NCBI GenBank assembly: GCA_964371555.1
Contig: CAYJMQ010000049.1
Location: 1 to 14,711, forward strand
Origin: CAYJMQ01 sp964371555
Lineage (GTDB): Bacteria; Bdellovibrionota; JACOXK01; 2-02-FULL-40-11
Direction: 5' to 3'
DNA: 14,711 bases
Below are positions 1 through 7,273 of the stretch, one piece after another; position 1 is the first letter of the stretch; every line of letters starts with the position of its first letter. A program made the translations under genes and the position numbers. The notes under the pieces were generated by a model. The model was not told the origin of the DNA. It made no database searches and saw only the letters and a list, made by a program, of their open reading frames with translations.

Positions 1-52
1 TATTCAAATCACGAAGAAAATGTTCAAAAACCGAAAGAATGGATTGAAATAA

Positions 53-574
53 CTAAGGAAATGGGCTTTCGGCTGGGGAGGCAATACCGCGCTCTAGATT
101 GCCGATTGAGTCGACAAGACGATCGTGATTTCGTTTCACATCCTGAGAGAGTCTTTCAACCAGAGATCTCAGCTCAGTCAACTCCCGTTTCAATTCATTG
201 ATATTCTGCTCCTGCTTTTCATTTGCTGCGGGAGTCACAATGGTTGGGGCAATAACATCTGCCGCTCCACTCATCATCCTCCCTCTTCCCCGACAGCTAT
301 TGAGGAGACTCTCTCTTCGTTTTGCGCCCAGATAGTCCCATGTTTTTTCTTTTGTCATACACTCGTGAAATTTTGCAAACGATTCAGCGGCCATAAATTC
401 CAAATAGCCAAGAAGTCTTGCTGTTTGAACTGCCTCTTTGAAGCGGCTCGTCGACACCGCCTCTCTTAGAAAGTTTTTCTCAATCTCTTCCTGATAACGA
501 GACAAAGATTCAGCGGTCACACAGAAAGGAAAAATAAGCAGACCTAAAACCATCACGATTTCTTGAAGTTTCAT
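53..574 (-). CDS. Small secreted coiled-coil protein, unknown function
   Basis: I do not recognise a family for this 173-residue protein. The N-terminus is a typical signal peptide: MKLQ followed by a hydrophobic stretch (residues 6-20) and a probable cleavage after VTA (about residue 22), so the product should be exported to the periplasm or envelope. The mature part is helical and charged, with two cysteines (about 72 and 94) that could form a disulfide. A clear heptad-rich segment at about 118-162 (NELKRELTELRSLVERL and on) predicts a coiled coil, followed by a short Pro-rich tail. The ATG at 574 is preferred over a TTG at 577 because a GAGGGGGG ribosome site (579-586) stands just upstream. 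It lies 89 nt downstream of the porin-like gene on the same strand and may share its transcript. It could be an oligomerising envelope protein; function unknown. Confidence 0.7.
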   Translation of the reverse strand: MKLQEIVMVLGLLIFPFCVTAESLSRYQEEIEKNFLREAVSTSRFKEAVQTARLLGYLEFMAAESFAKFHECMTKEKTWDYLGAKRRESLLNSCRGRGRMMSGAADVIAPTIVTPAANEKQEQNINELKRELTELRSLVERLSQDVKRNHDRLVDSIGNLERGIASPAESPFP

Positions 575-663
575 CAAGCCCCCCTCTTTAGGATACGATG
601 CAAAGAATTAAAATCCATTGGCAATTCTCTTATCGGAAAAAATGAAATTAGGTTAAGGCAGGA

Positions 664-1833
664 TTAAAAAGTCAGTTCAATCTGAGTTAAAAACTCATCA
701 TTATGCGCATTTAATCCACCATCTTCTTCGGTTTCCTCAAAGTTCCAGCTATATTCGGTTTTTAGCTTTATAGCAGGAGCAACTTCAAAAATACCTGCAA
801 CGATGAGTTGCTCACGATCCCATGTTCTTGCATCAGCACGTGAAGCGCCTATCCCATCCAGATCTAAATAGGAATATCCCACTACAGGGCGAATGCTTTT
901 GAGATAAGTGTAACGAGTAGGAATTTTGTACGAGGGTTGAACTTGTACTCCCCAGCGATCGATGTTTCCATCTTTGGCCCGTATGACCTGGAAAAAATTA
1001 TGAAAGTTTTTAAAATCATAAATGAAATTGATTCCCGTTCTCCAACGAGCTTTTTTGTCCGATCCGGAATAATTGGCAATACCCTTAAGAAAAGTGACAT
1101 CATCACCAGTTAAATCATGATTGAACCAAAAGCCTAAAAGATCTGCTTTACCCAATTTACCAAGTGATGGATTAATGCCAAAGCCTAAACCCACTTCTCG
1201 AAGTCCACTGATGCTTCCATCTGTCATATCAAGATTTCGATCATCATGAAGAATTTCAAAATCTTCAGATTCATTCACGCCCTTATCATCTAATTCATAG
1301 CCCATTGAGAGTGTGGCAACCCAATAAGCCCACTTATGTCCCCCTTTATAAACGAAGCCATTGCTATCGTCTTGCCAAAAAGAAAACCCTAAAAGCCCAT
1401 AATTTTCCAAAAGCCGTTCAGGCTTTATAAAGCGATCATTCAATTCTACGCCCAAAAGGGAAACCAAAGGATGGAGATCCTTCAGATAAAATCCCCACTC
1501 TTTAAGAAAGGTCGTGTCATCTTCATTATATTCAAGCTCAGCTCTGGCTTCAAAATGCTTTTCATAAGCAAAGATAGGCTCAAGTACAAACTTGTCAACG
1601 CGAAGCATAGAATTTGTCCCCTGACGGTCGGTTGTCGCCGCGTCCAAAGTTCCTTCGTCCCTTTCCGTATCGACAAATTCAATTTCAGCTACTCCTGTTA
1701 ATTCCATTTTCCAATTTCCCAGTGTCCATAGGACGGTCTTATCCTGCGCAAAAACAAAGCCCCTAATACCAACGACCATTAAAATGACCAGAAATAAAAC
1801 CCCCCCACCCTTTTTTTGTCGATTAGAATTCAT
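664..1833 (-). CDS. Porin-like outer-membrane beta-barrel protein
   Basis: Predicted 389-residue outer-membrane protein. It begins with a basic n-region (MNSNRQKKGGG), a hydrophobic core (VLFLVILMVVGIRGFVFA) and a likely cleavage before QDKTV. The mature chain has alternating polar/hydrophobic strands, many aromatic residues at strand ends, acidic turns (for example NEDDTT, DDKGVNESED), and ends in the outer-membrane signature ...FLTQIELTF with a terminal Phe, as expected for BAM-inserted barrels. The start at 1833 is chosen because AGGAGA (1841-1846) lies at good distance; an in-frame ATG at 1884 would put 17 polar residues before the signal peptide. Substrate is unknown; it resembles OprO/P- or carbohydrate-porin-type barrels only in general architecture. 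It follows tsaB after a 158-nt spacer with its own likely promoter, so it is probably a separate unit. The signal-peptide codons contain a 7-G and a 7-A run. Confidence 0.75.
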   Translation of the reverse strand: MNSNRQKKGGGVLFLVILMVVGIRGFVFAQDKTVLWTLGNWKMELTGVAEIEFVDTERDEGTLDAATTDRQGTNSMLRVDKFVLEPIFAYEKHFEARAELEYNEDDTTFLKEWGFYLKDLHPLVSLLGVELNDRFIKPERLLENYGLLGFSFWQDDSNGFVYKGGHKWAYWVATLSMGYELDDKGVNESEDFEILHDDRNLDMTDGSISGLREVGLGFGINPSLGKLGKADLLGFWFNHDLTGDDVTFLKGIANYSGSDKKARWRTGINFIYDFKNFHNFFQVIRAKDGNIDRWGVQVQPSYKIPTRYTYLKSIRPVVGYSYLDLDGIGASRADARTWDREQLIVAGIFEVAPAIKLKTEYSWNFEETEEDGGLNAHNDEFLTQIELTF

Positions 1834-1929
1834 AGTTTCATCTCCTATAGAAGGTATCCGCGCGATATTCCTTCTTGATTGCATTTAAATTACATCCTAA
1901 ACATGACTTTTTCACCAGAATCTAAATAT

Positions 1930-1935
1930 ATTATA
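1930..1935 (-). promoter_or_regulatory. Candidate -10 box of the porin-like gene
   Basis: A perfect TATAAT reads on the minus strand within an AT-rich stretch, about 95 nt upstream of the ATG at 1833. No good -35 hexamer is present at 17 nt, although the upstream T-rich stretch (TTTACTTTTAG) could serve weakly or as an UP-like element. It is the only convincing -10 in the spacer between tsaB and this gene, so a separate transcript with a leader of roughly 90 nt is inferred. Confidence 0.4.
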
Positions 1936-1982
1936 TACCCCTATTGAAATCTAAAAGTAAAGAATAAGAATTTGCGATGAGT

Positions 1983-1996
1983 GGTAAGGCCTTACC
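1983..1996. repeat. 14-bp perfect palindrome over the tsaB stop codon
   Basis: GGTAAGGCCTTACC is a perfect 7+7 inverted repeat with no loop; the tsaB stop codon (1992-1994) lies inside it. It is not followed by a T-run on the minus strand, so it does not look like an intrinsic terminator. It could be a protein-binding dyad, or chance. Confidence 0.4.
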
Positions 1997-2717
1997 TCCT
2001 GAAATTCATTTCAGCCTGCGGAAGGCGAACATAAAGCGGTAAGAGTTTATCGGGATCGACGGCATGGCCAGACGCGATTTTATTGAAAGCGATATGAGCA
2101 ACGTGGGAAGCCCTGGGTTGTGAAAAAAGAAGAGACGACCATTTAAAGGTCTTCTCCTGCAAAATTTCTTTTTCGATAAAAAAAATATCCCCGATCAGCA
2201 AGGTAGTTTTTGAGCCGCTTTGATTTTGAAATTCTTTTAATTTCAAAATCAAAGCTGCCGGCTTTTGAATCGAGACAGGAAGAAGACAAGTCACATCTCC
2301 TCTCTCTGAAGCGATGGCCGTCATCGAGTAAAGCGCCGCATATAGTTCCCCCCTCCCCGCATCTAAAAAAGAGCAGATGGGGCCTTCATGAAAGATTCCA
2401 GAAAGACTCATCGCTTCCAGCGTTGGAACGCCTACAACTTTTTTTTGATGAGCAAAAGCAAAAGCCTGCATTGTGCTGAGACCCACTCTTAAACCCGTAA
2501 AAGATCCCGGCCCTATAGAAGCCGCAAAATAATCAATTTCTGAAATGTTGACACCGCTCTGAGAAAGCAAAAGATCGATAAGAGGGAGCAGGCGCTCACT
2601 GTGACTCATTTGCGAATAAATTGTCCCTTCTGCAAGGACTTTGATCGTTTGCTCGTGTTTTTCGACCACCGCCACCGAACCATAGGAGGTTGATGTCTCC
2701 ACTGCCAAAAGCTTCAT
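1992..2717 (-). CDS. tsaB: TsaB, tRNA t6A37 threonylcarbamoyl-transfer complex subunit
   Basis: TsaB (YeaZ) is the ASKHA-fold partner of TsaD and TsaE in bacterial synthesis of N6-threonylcarbamoyladenosine at position 37 of ANN-decoding tRNAs; it is a cytoplasmic scaffold. The 241-residue product opens with MKLLAVETSTSYGSVAVV, the family's first strand, and carries the hallmark IGPGSFTGLRVGLS at about residues 68-80, which is near-diagnostic. Length is typical (about 220-240). The ATG at 2717 is preferred over a TTG at 2726: it begins one base after the rseP stop codon (TGA-C-ATG), and the conserved N-terminus starts there. No strong ribosome site is visible, so translation is probably coupled to rseP. 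tsaD and tsaE are not in the window. It is the last gene of the long minus-strand run. Confidence 0.93.
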   Translation of the reverse strand: MKLLAVETSTSYGSVAVVEKHEQTIKVLAEGTIYSQMSHSERLLPLIDLLLSQSGVNISEIDYFAASIGPGSFTGLRVGLSTMQAFAFAHQKKVVGVPTLEAMSLSGIFHEGPICSFLDAGRGELYAALYSMTAIASERGDVTCLLPVSIQKPAALILKLKEFQNQSGSKTTLLIGDIFFIEKEILQEKTFKWSSLLFSQPRASHVAHIAFNKIASGHAVDPDKLLPLYVRLPQAEMNFRR

Positions 2718-2718
2718 G

Positions 2719-4395
2719 TCAGGCAATTCCGATGACTCGCTTTAGAAATCCAACAATGCCAGACCAGTACCGGCTGATATCATTGTAGAAGGAGAGGACA
2801 ACAAGCCCTAAAATGATTGCCAGCCCCGCGCGATTTGCAAACTCAAGCACTTTTTGGCTCAACGGCCGTCTAAAAATGGCTTCGATGGTAAAAAAGAAAA
2901 GATGCCCCCCATCCAAAACCGGAATCGGAAGCAAATTAAGGACGGCGAGATTAAGACTGATCACCGCAAGAAGGGCAAGAAACGGATAGAGTCCCTGCTT
3001 GAGCTGATCGCCCGCAATTTTCCCAATTAAAATAGGCCCCCCCATCGATTTCAGTGAGATCTTGCCCTGAATCATTTTTCCGATACTTTTAAAAATCACA
3101 AACATCATATAGAAACTTTTTGATGTTGCTGAATAAAGGGCGCTAAATGGATTGGCCTCCCGGTAGGTCCGAACTTTTGGGGGGGCATCGATACCACGAT
3201 CGATCACCACTCCAATCTGATAAAAATCTTTTTCCTCTTCACACGGATGAAGCGACTGTTTCGTTTTTATTGGATGGATCTGGACCTTGCTCATCTGTCC
3301 CAATCGCTCGTAGGTTAACGAAAAATAGCCTGGATTTTTGCCATATACCTGAACATTTTCCCGAAATTCATCCCAGCTTTTGATTTCAAGATCATTTAGA
3401 GCTACAAGCCTGTCCCCTGTCTTTAGCCCCGCTTTTTGTCCCGGCGTCCCTTCCCTGAAATCCTCTTTCACAAAAAATTCGTATGAATAAAATCCCCAAA
3501 ACCGTTCTTTCTGCTCAGAGGTCAGCATGAAGTACTCTGCCGGAAAAGAAAGATGAAGAAGAATTTCTTTGTCATCCCTTTCAACTTTGAAAACAAGCTC
3601 TCTTTGGGCCAAATTTTTCAAATAATCTTTCAGCTGATGCCAATATTGAATAGCCACCCCATTCAGGGCTAAAACCTTGTCGCCATTTTTAAATCCCGCC
3701 TGGCCAGCCCATGAGTACGGATTGGTGATCCCCAAAACTGCCTGAGGCGCTATGATCGATGCCCCGGACAAAACACCGATCCTCTCTTTTTCACAAAACA
3801 TATTCCAATGTTCTTCGCTCTGAAGGAGCGCTTTTAATTCAAATGGCTGATTTCTGCGATTGCCAGTCAGCGATACCTCTTTTTCCGGATTTTGCGAAAG
3901 TGCAGACAAAAACTGATCGTATCGCTCAACCAAACGTCCATTCACATGGGTGATCGTATCACCTGAACGAAGCCCAGCCTGCCATGCCACCGAGTCGGCT
4001 TGAACATCCGCAAAATGGGGGACGATCACTTTTTCGAGACCCACCACATCAATGATGAAATAGATCACTATTGCAAAAATAATATTGAAAACAGGGCCTG
4101 CGGCGGCAATAGCAAATCGCTTTCCAACCCGCTGGTTTGAAAACGATCGTTGTGCCTCTTCGCCAGTAACAGGCCGCGCTGGATCTTCGCCAAAGAGCTT
4201 GACATAGCCCCCCAGCGGAATCAGAGAAAGACAATATTCGGTTTCGCCAATTCGTTTTTTAACAAGTTTCGAACCAAAACCGAGAGAAAAAACCTCTACT
4301 TTCACGCCACAATACTTGGCGACCAAAAAATGGCCAAGTTCGTGGAAGAAAACAAGGGCGCCTAATAAAATGATAATGCCAAAAAGGTATTCCAT
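2719..4395 (-). CDS. rseP: RseP-type site-2 intramembrane zinc metalloprotease with an extra PDZ-like repeat
   Basis: Inner-membrane protease of the S2P family, which in E. coli performs the second cleavage of the anti-sigma factor RseA and clears signal-peptide remnants. The first helix carries the zinc motif HELGH (residues 18-22) and the C-terminal half has the third zinc ligand in LLPIPVLDGGH (about 488-498). Membrane segments are visible at about 3-25, 100-120, 465-490 and 525-545. Between them lie what read as three PDZ-like units, each with the GxxxGD(xI/V)xxxNG-like core: around 141-153, 234-246 and 323-335. E. coli RseP has two and is about 450 residues, against 558 here. The ATG at 4395 is chosen because MEYLFGIIILL matches the family start; upstream in-frame residues are unlike it. 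There is no clear ribosome site, and a hairpin ends 9 nt before the ATG. Confidence 0.93.
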   Translation of the reverse strand: MEYLFGIIILLGALVFFHELGHFLVAKYCGVKVEVFSLGFGSKLVKKRIGETEYCLSLIPLGGYVKLFGEDPARPVTGEEAQRSFSNQRVGKRFAIAAAGPVFNIIFAIVIYFIIDVVGLEKVIVPHFADVQADSVAWQAGLRSGDTITHVNGRLVERYDQFLSALSQNPEKEVSLTGNRRNQPFELKALLQSEEHWNMFCEKERIGVLSGASIIAPQAVLGITNPYSWAGQAGFKNGDKVLALNGVAIQYWHQLKDYLKNLAQRELVFKVERDDKEILLHLSFPAEYFMLTSEQKERFWGFYSYEFFVKEDFREGTPGQKAGLKTGDRLVALNDLEIKSWDEFRENVQVYGKNPGYFSLTYERLGQMSKVQIHPIKTKQSLHPCEEEKDFYQIGVVIDRGIDAPPKVRTYREANPFSALYSATSKSFYMMFVIFKSIGKMIQGKISLKSMGGPILIGKIAGDQLKQGLYPFLALLAVISLNLAVLNLLPIPVLDGGHLFFFTIEAIFRRPLSQKVLEFANRAGLAIILGLVVLSFYNDISRYWSGIVGFLKRVIGIA

Positions 4396-4404
4396 AAACC
4401 GTAA

Positions 4405-4427
4405 GCCATTTGCCTTAGGCAAATGGC
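4405..4427. repeat. 23-nt perfect palindrome just upstream of rseP
   Basis: GCCATTTGCCT (4405-4415) and AGGCAAATGGC (4417-4427) are perfect reverse complements around one central base. As RNA on the minus strand this can form a 10-bp stem with a 3-nt loop, ending 9 nt before the rseP ATG. There is no following U-run in either direction, so a terminator is unlikely. It lies where it could mask ribosome access or stabilise a processed mRNA end. Confidence 0.6.
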
Positions 4428-4443
4428 GCGCAGTACAAATACA

Positions 4444-4474
4444 AGGCAAACCAGCTTAAAAAACTGGTTTGCCT
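4444..4474. repeat. 11-bp stem hairpin in the dxr-rseP spacer
   Basis: AGGCAAACCAG (4444-4454) and CTGGTTTGCCT (4464-4474) are perfect reverse complements around a 9-nt loop. It lies 16 nt from the palindrome at 4405-4427; both share the AGGCAAA core, so they may be a REP-like pair. On the minus strand a purine-rich AAGGGAGG-type stretch lies immediately before the stem, but no start codon follows at a usual distance. Confidence 0.6.
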
Positions 4475-4513
4475 CCCTTAATCTCCTAGCGCTGACATAC
4501 CATCACAGATTCA

Positions 4514-5695
4514 TTAACACAACAGCTTTATAATTTCTGTTGCGTATCTTCTACCCCACTCATCAACCTCAAGAATTTCCTCTAAAGTCCGGACAGATTC
4601 CCCTTTATAAGATGAAAGTGTTTCATTCACAATTTGAGGAATCTGATCAAACTGGATTTTTTTCTTTAAAAAAGCCTCTACAGCTATTTCATCCGCCGCA
4701 TTTAAAAGGCAGGGATATGCCCCCCCCTGTTTTAAGACTTTATATGCGAGCTGAAGCAGGGGAAATTTCTGAATGTCAGGCTGATCAAACGTGAGCTCTT
4801 TCACTTTCGTCAAATCGAGCCTGGAAACCTCCGTTGGAATTCGTCGGGGGTAAGAAAGCGCGTAGGCTATAGGCGCCTTCATGTCCGGAACGGAAAGACA
4901 TCCCATCATGTTGCCATCAGAAAAAAGAACGAGCCCATGCACAATACTCTGAGGATGAATCACCACATCAATTTTTTCTGGCGGAAGACCGAACAACCAG
5001 TGCGCTTCAATGACTTCAAAACCCTTATTCATCAGCGTCGCGGAATCGACTGAAATCCGCTCACCCATTGTCCAGCGGGGATGCTTCAGAGCCTCTTCAG
5101 GGGTAATCGTCTTCCAGCTCTCCTGTGGTCGATTCAGAAATGGCCCCCCTGAAGCGGTGAGAATGATTTTTTCAATCTGCTGTTTTTCTTCATGACCAGA
5201 AAAAATTCCAGAAAAAACTGAAGAACAAATCTGAAAAATCGCGCTATGCTCGCTATCGACAGGGATCATGCGGATTTTTTGTTCTCTCACAAGCTCCATT
5301 ATCAGCTCCCCCGCCGAGACAAGCACTTCTTTGTTCGCAAGCGCCACATCTTTTTTGGCCAATATCGCTTCAACCGTCGGTCTGATTCCCTTCGCGCCCA
5401 CCAACGCGGAAACAACAAAATCTGCTTCTTCCATTGTTGAAATTTCAATGAGCCCCGTCTTTCCAAAATGGACTTCACACTCCGGAAAAGTCTTCTTAAG
5501 ATCTTCGGCCAAAGCCTGCTCGGCAACAGAAACTTTTTTCGGATGGAATTTTTGAATCTGCTGTTTGAGAAGCTCCACATTATAACCGGCAGCCAAACCA
5601 ACCACTTCAAACAGCTCTCCCGCCGCGGCAATGACCTCTAATGTACTGACACCGATCGATCCCGTAGATCCTAATATGGAAATTCTTCGTTTCAT
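4514..5695 (-). CDS. dxr: 1-deoxy-D-xylulose 5-phosphate reductoisomerase
   Basis: Converts 1-deoxy-D-xylulose 5-phosphate to 2-C-methyl-D-erythritol 4-phosphate with NADPH and a divalent metal, the committed step of the MEP isoprenoid pathway, in the cytoplasm. The 393-residue product has the Rossmann motif GSTGSIG (9-15), ALANKEVLVSAGE, the metal/substrate motif PVDSEHSAIFQ, LTASGGPF, the loop HPRWTMGERISVDSATLMNKGFE, and the C-terminal LLNAADEIAVEAFL; length is normal. A slightly longer linker (FSGIFSGHEEKQQ) sits before LTASGGPF. The ATG at 5695 overlaps the cdsA stop as ATGA, a classic coupling arrangement; a further-upstream start would add non-conserved residues. The gene contains an 8-G run at 4720-4727 (plus-strand C). 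It feeds prenyl precursors to UppS, two genes upstream. Confidence 0.97.
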   Translation of the reverse strand: MKRRISILGSTGSIGVSTLEVIAAAGELFEVVGLAAGYNVELLKQQIQKFHPKKVSVAEQALAEDLKKTFPECEVHFGKTGLIEISTMEEADFVVSALVGAKGIRPTVEAILAKKDVALANKEVLVSAGELIMELVREQKIRMIPVDSEHSAIFQICSSVFSGIFSGHEEKQQIEKIILTASGGPFLNRPQESWKTITPEEALKHPRWTMGERISVDSATLMNKGFEVIEAHWLFGLPPEKIDVVIHPQSIVHGLVLFSDGNMMGCLSVPDMKAPIAYALSYPRRIPTEVSRLDLTKVKELTFDQPDIQKFPLLQLAYKVLKQGGAYPCLLNAADEIAVEAFLKKKIQFDQIPQIVNETLSSYKGESVRTLEEILEVDEWGRRYATEIIKLLC

Positions 5696-6513
5696 GTCAG
5701 AACGGCGTAGAAATAGATGAAAGGACCACAAAAAAGCACACTATCAAAACGATCTAAAACTCCCCCATGCCCCGGAATTAAAACACCTGAATCTTTAACA
5801 GCGAGCGAGCGCTTGATAAAAGATTCAAAGAGATCCCCTGCCTGACTTAAACACGATCCGATTACCCCCAGAAGAATAGCATCGAGGACTGTGATTTCTT
5901 TAAAGATCAAAAACTGATACACGAGAACCCCCAGCGTTGCGGCCGCAAGACCCCCAAACGCCCCTTCTCTGGTTTTTCCGGGGCTAATGGCTTCGGAAAG
6001 CCTGTTCTTTCCAAATGATTTTCCAACAAAATAAGCAGCCGTATCAGAAAGCCAGGGAATCAAAAAAACCAAAAAAATCCAGTAAACACCCTCTGATAAC
6101 TCCCGCACCTTTGGCCAAAAGGAAAACAAAAAGCCGATATAAAAAATACCGAGTATTGAAAAAGAAAGAGCCGACAGAAATCGTACATGATTTCCCTGAT
6201 GAAGATGATTCAGACAGAGATAAAGAATAAAAAGAAATAAAAAAACAATACTGATTCCCTCATATAAATATTGCGACCGGAAAATAATAAAAAACAATAA
6301 AAATGCCCCTGATAAAATACCGCTCCCCCGTTGAATCCACTCCTCTCTGGCTGGAAAAAGCATCATGAAAAATTCGAAAAGCGAAGCCATGGCTGAGACA
6401 AAAGCAAGAAGGGCGATTCCCCATGCGCCGCCAAAGATCACCAGGAACAAAATAATCGCAATGCCAATCACGGCTACCAGAACACGTTTCAAAAAATTTG
6501 ATTCAGACGACAT
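5692..6513 (-). CDS. cdsA: Phosphatidate cytidylyltransferase
   Basis: Integral inner-membrane enzyme that makes CDP-diacylglycerol from phosphatidate and CTP, the entry to bacterial phospholipid synthesis. The 273-residue product is mostly hydrophobic with about seven to eight membrane segments and carries the family motif PWLSDTAAYFVGKSFGKNR plus the PROSITE-type signature SFIKRSLAVKDSG...PGHGGVLDRFDS near the C-terminus, with the Asp residues of the metal/CTP site. The ATG at 6513 overlaps the end of uppS by 11 nt; a GTG at 6522 is possible, with GAAGG only a few bases upstream of it, so the exact start is uncertain by three residues. The 3' end overlaps dxr by 4 nt. Confidence 0.96.
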   Translation of the reverse strand: MSSESNFLKRVLVAVIGIAIILFLVIFGGAWGIALLAFVSAMASLFEFFMMLFPAREEWIQRGSGILSGAFLLFFIIFRSQYLYEGISIVFLFLFILYLCLNHLHQGNHVRFLSALSFSILGIFYIGFLFSFWPKVRELSEGVYWIFLVFLIPWLSDTAAYFVGKSFGKNRLSEAISPGKTREGAFGGLAAATLGVLVYQFLIFKEITVLDAILLGVIGSCLSQAGDLFESFIKRSLAVKDSGVLIPGHGGVLDRFDSVLFCGPFIYFYAVLT

Positions 6514-7273
6514 GACAAACACCGACCTTCGGTTCTTGTTTCATGACCCCTCCATACCGGCGCTCCCGCCTTTGATAGTCGACAATCGCCTTTAAAAAAT
6601 CCTCACGCTTAAAATCCGGCCAAAGAATATCCGTAACATAAATTTCCGAATAGGCGATCTGCCAGAGCAAAAAATTGCTAATCCTCATTTCTCCACTGGT
6701 TCGGATTAAAAGATCCGGGAACGAAAGATCCGGGGACGAAAGATATCTTTCAAAGAGTTCCGTCGTAATTTCGCTGGCATCCATTTTTTTTGACACACAG
6801 AGTTCCGCAATCTTTTTTGCGGCGTTCGTAATTTCCTGGCGGGCGCCATAGGATACCGCAAAATTTACAACCATTTCCCTGTTTTGCTTTGAAAAAGCGA
6901 TCGTTTTCAGCAGTTCGGAAAGAATACTTTTCGGCAGCTTTTCAATTTCCCCGATCGAGCGCAGCTGAATTTTATACTTCATGAGATTATCCCGCTCCTC
7001 AATTAAGTATTGACCCAGCAAATTCATCAATGCGTCCACTTCTTCTTTCGGACGTCTCCAGTTCTCTTCAGAAAACGCATAAATCGTGAGGACTGAAACA
7101 CCAAGCTCTTTGGCATACAGGACAATATCCCGGAGATTCCGGCTCCCCTCAATATGGCCGGCAATGCGCGGCTGGCCTTTCAGTTTTGCCCACCTGCCAT
7201 TTCCATCAGGAATGATTGCAACATGCGCGGGGATTTTGGATAAGGTTATCTCGTCAGGATGGGTTTTAGACAT
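6503..7273 (-). CDS. uppS: Undecaprenyl diphosphate synthase (cis-prenyltransferase)
   Basis: Extends farnesyl diphosphate with isopentenyl diphosphate in cis to give the C55 lipid carrier for peptidoglycan and O-antigen. The 256-residue product has the catalytic HVAIIPDGNGRWAK block (about 17-30, with the essential Asp), the GHIEGSRN and YAFSEENWRRP motifs, and the C-terminal DLLIRTSGEMRISNFLLWQIAYSEIYVTDILWPDF, followed by RRERRYGG. The Pro in IIPDGN replaces the usual bacterial Met but occurs in other cis-prenyltransferases; FSEENW replaces FSxENW with Glu. The ATG at 7273 is chosen because it gives a normal-length N-terminus and overlaps the frr stop by 8 nt; in-frame codons upstream to 7330 lie wholly in frr and would add a non-conserved extension. 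Confidence 0.96.
   Translation of the reverse strand: MSKTHPDEITLSKIPAHVAIIPDGNGRWAKLKGQPRIAGHIEGSRNLRDIVLYAKELGVSVLTIYAFSEENWRRPKEEVDALMNLLGQYLIEERDNLMKYKIQLRSIGEIEKLPKSILSELLKTIAFSKQNREMVVNFAVSYGARQEITNAAKKIAELCVSKKMDASEITTELFERYLSSPDLSFPDLLIRTSGEMRISNFLLWQIAYSEIYVTDILWPDFKREDFLKAIVDYQRRERRYGGVMKQEPKVGVCHVV

Noticed and set aside
1..52. Possible end of a plus-strand gene: frame 1 is open from the left edge (peptide YSNHEENVQKPKEWIEITKE...) until a stop near 200.
   Set aside because: Most of its length is antisense to the coiled-coil protein gene, and the part outside is too short to identify.
1482..1701. Open frames on the opposite strand and in other frames within the porin-like gene and elsewhere (for example 5302-5631, 8786-9313).
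   Set aside because: They lie wholly over well-supported genes, lack family-like sequence and are shadows.
1834..1884. Upstream ATG for the porin-like gene adding MQSRRNIARIPSIGDET.
   Set aside because: It would bury the signal peptide, and the AGGAGA site fits the ATG at 1833.
4396..4449. In-frame N-terminal extension of RseP from a TTG (MPCICTARHLPKANGLRF).
   Set aside because: The family starts at MEYLF-like sequence, and the extension is encoded by the palindromic spacer.
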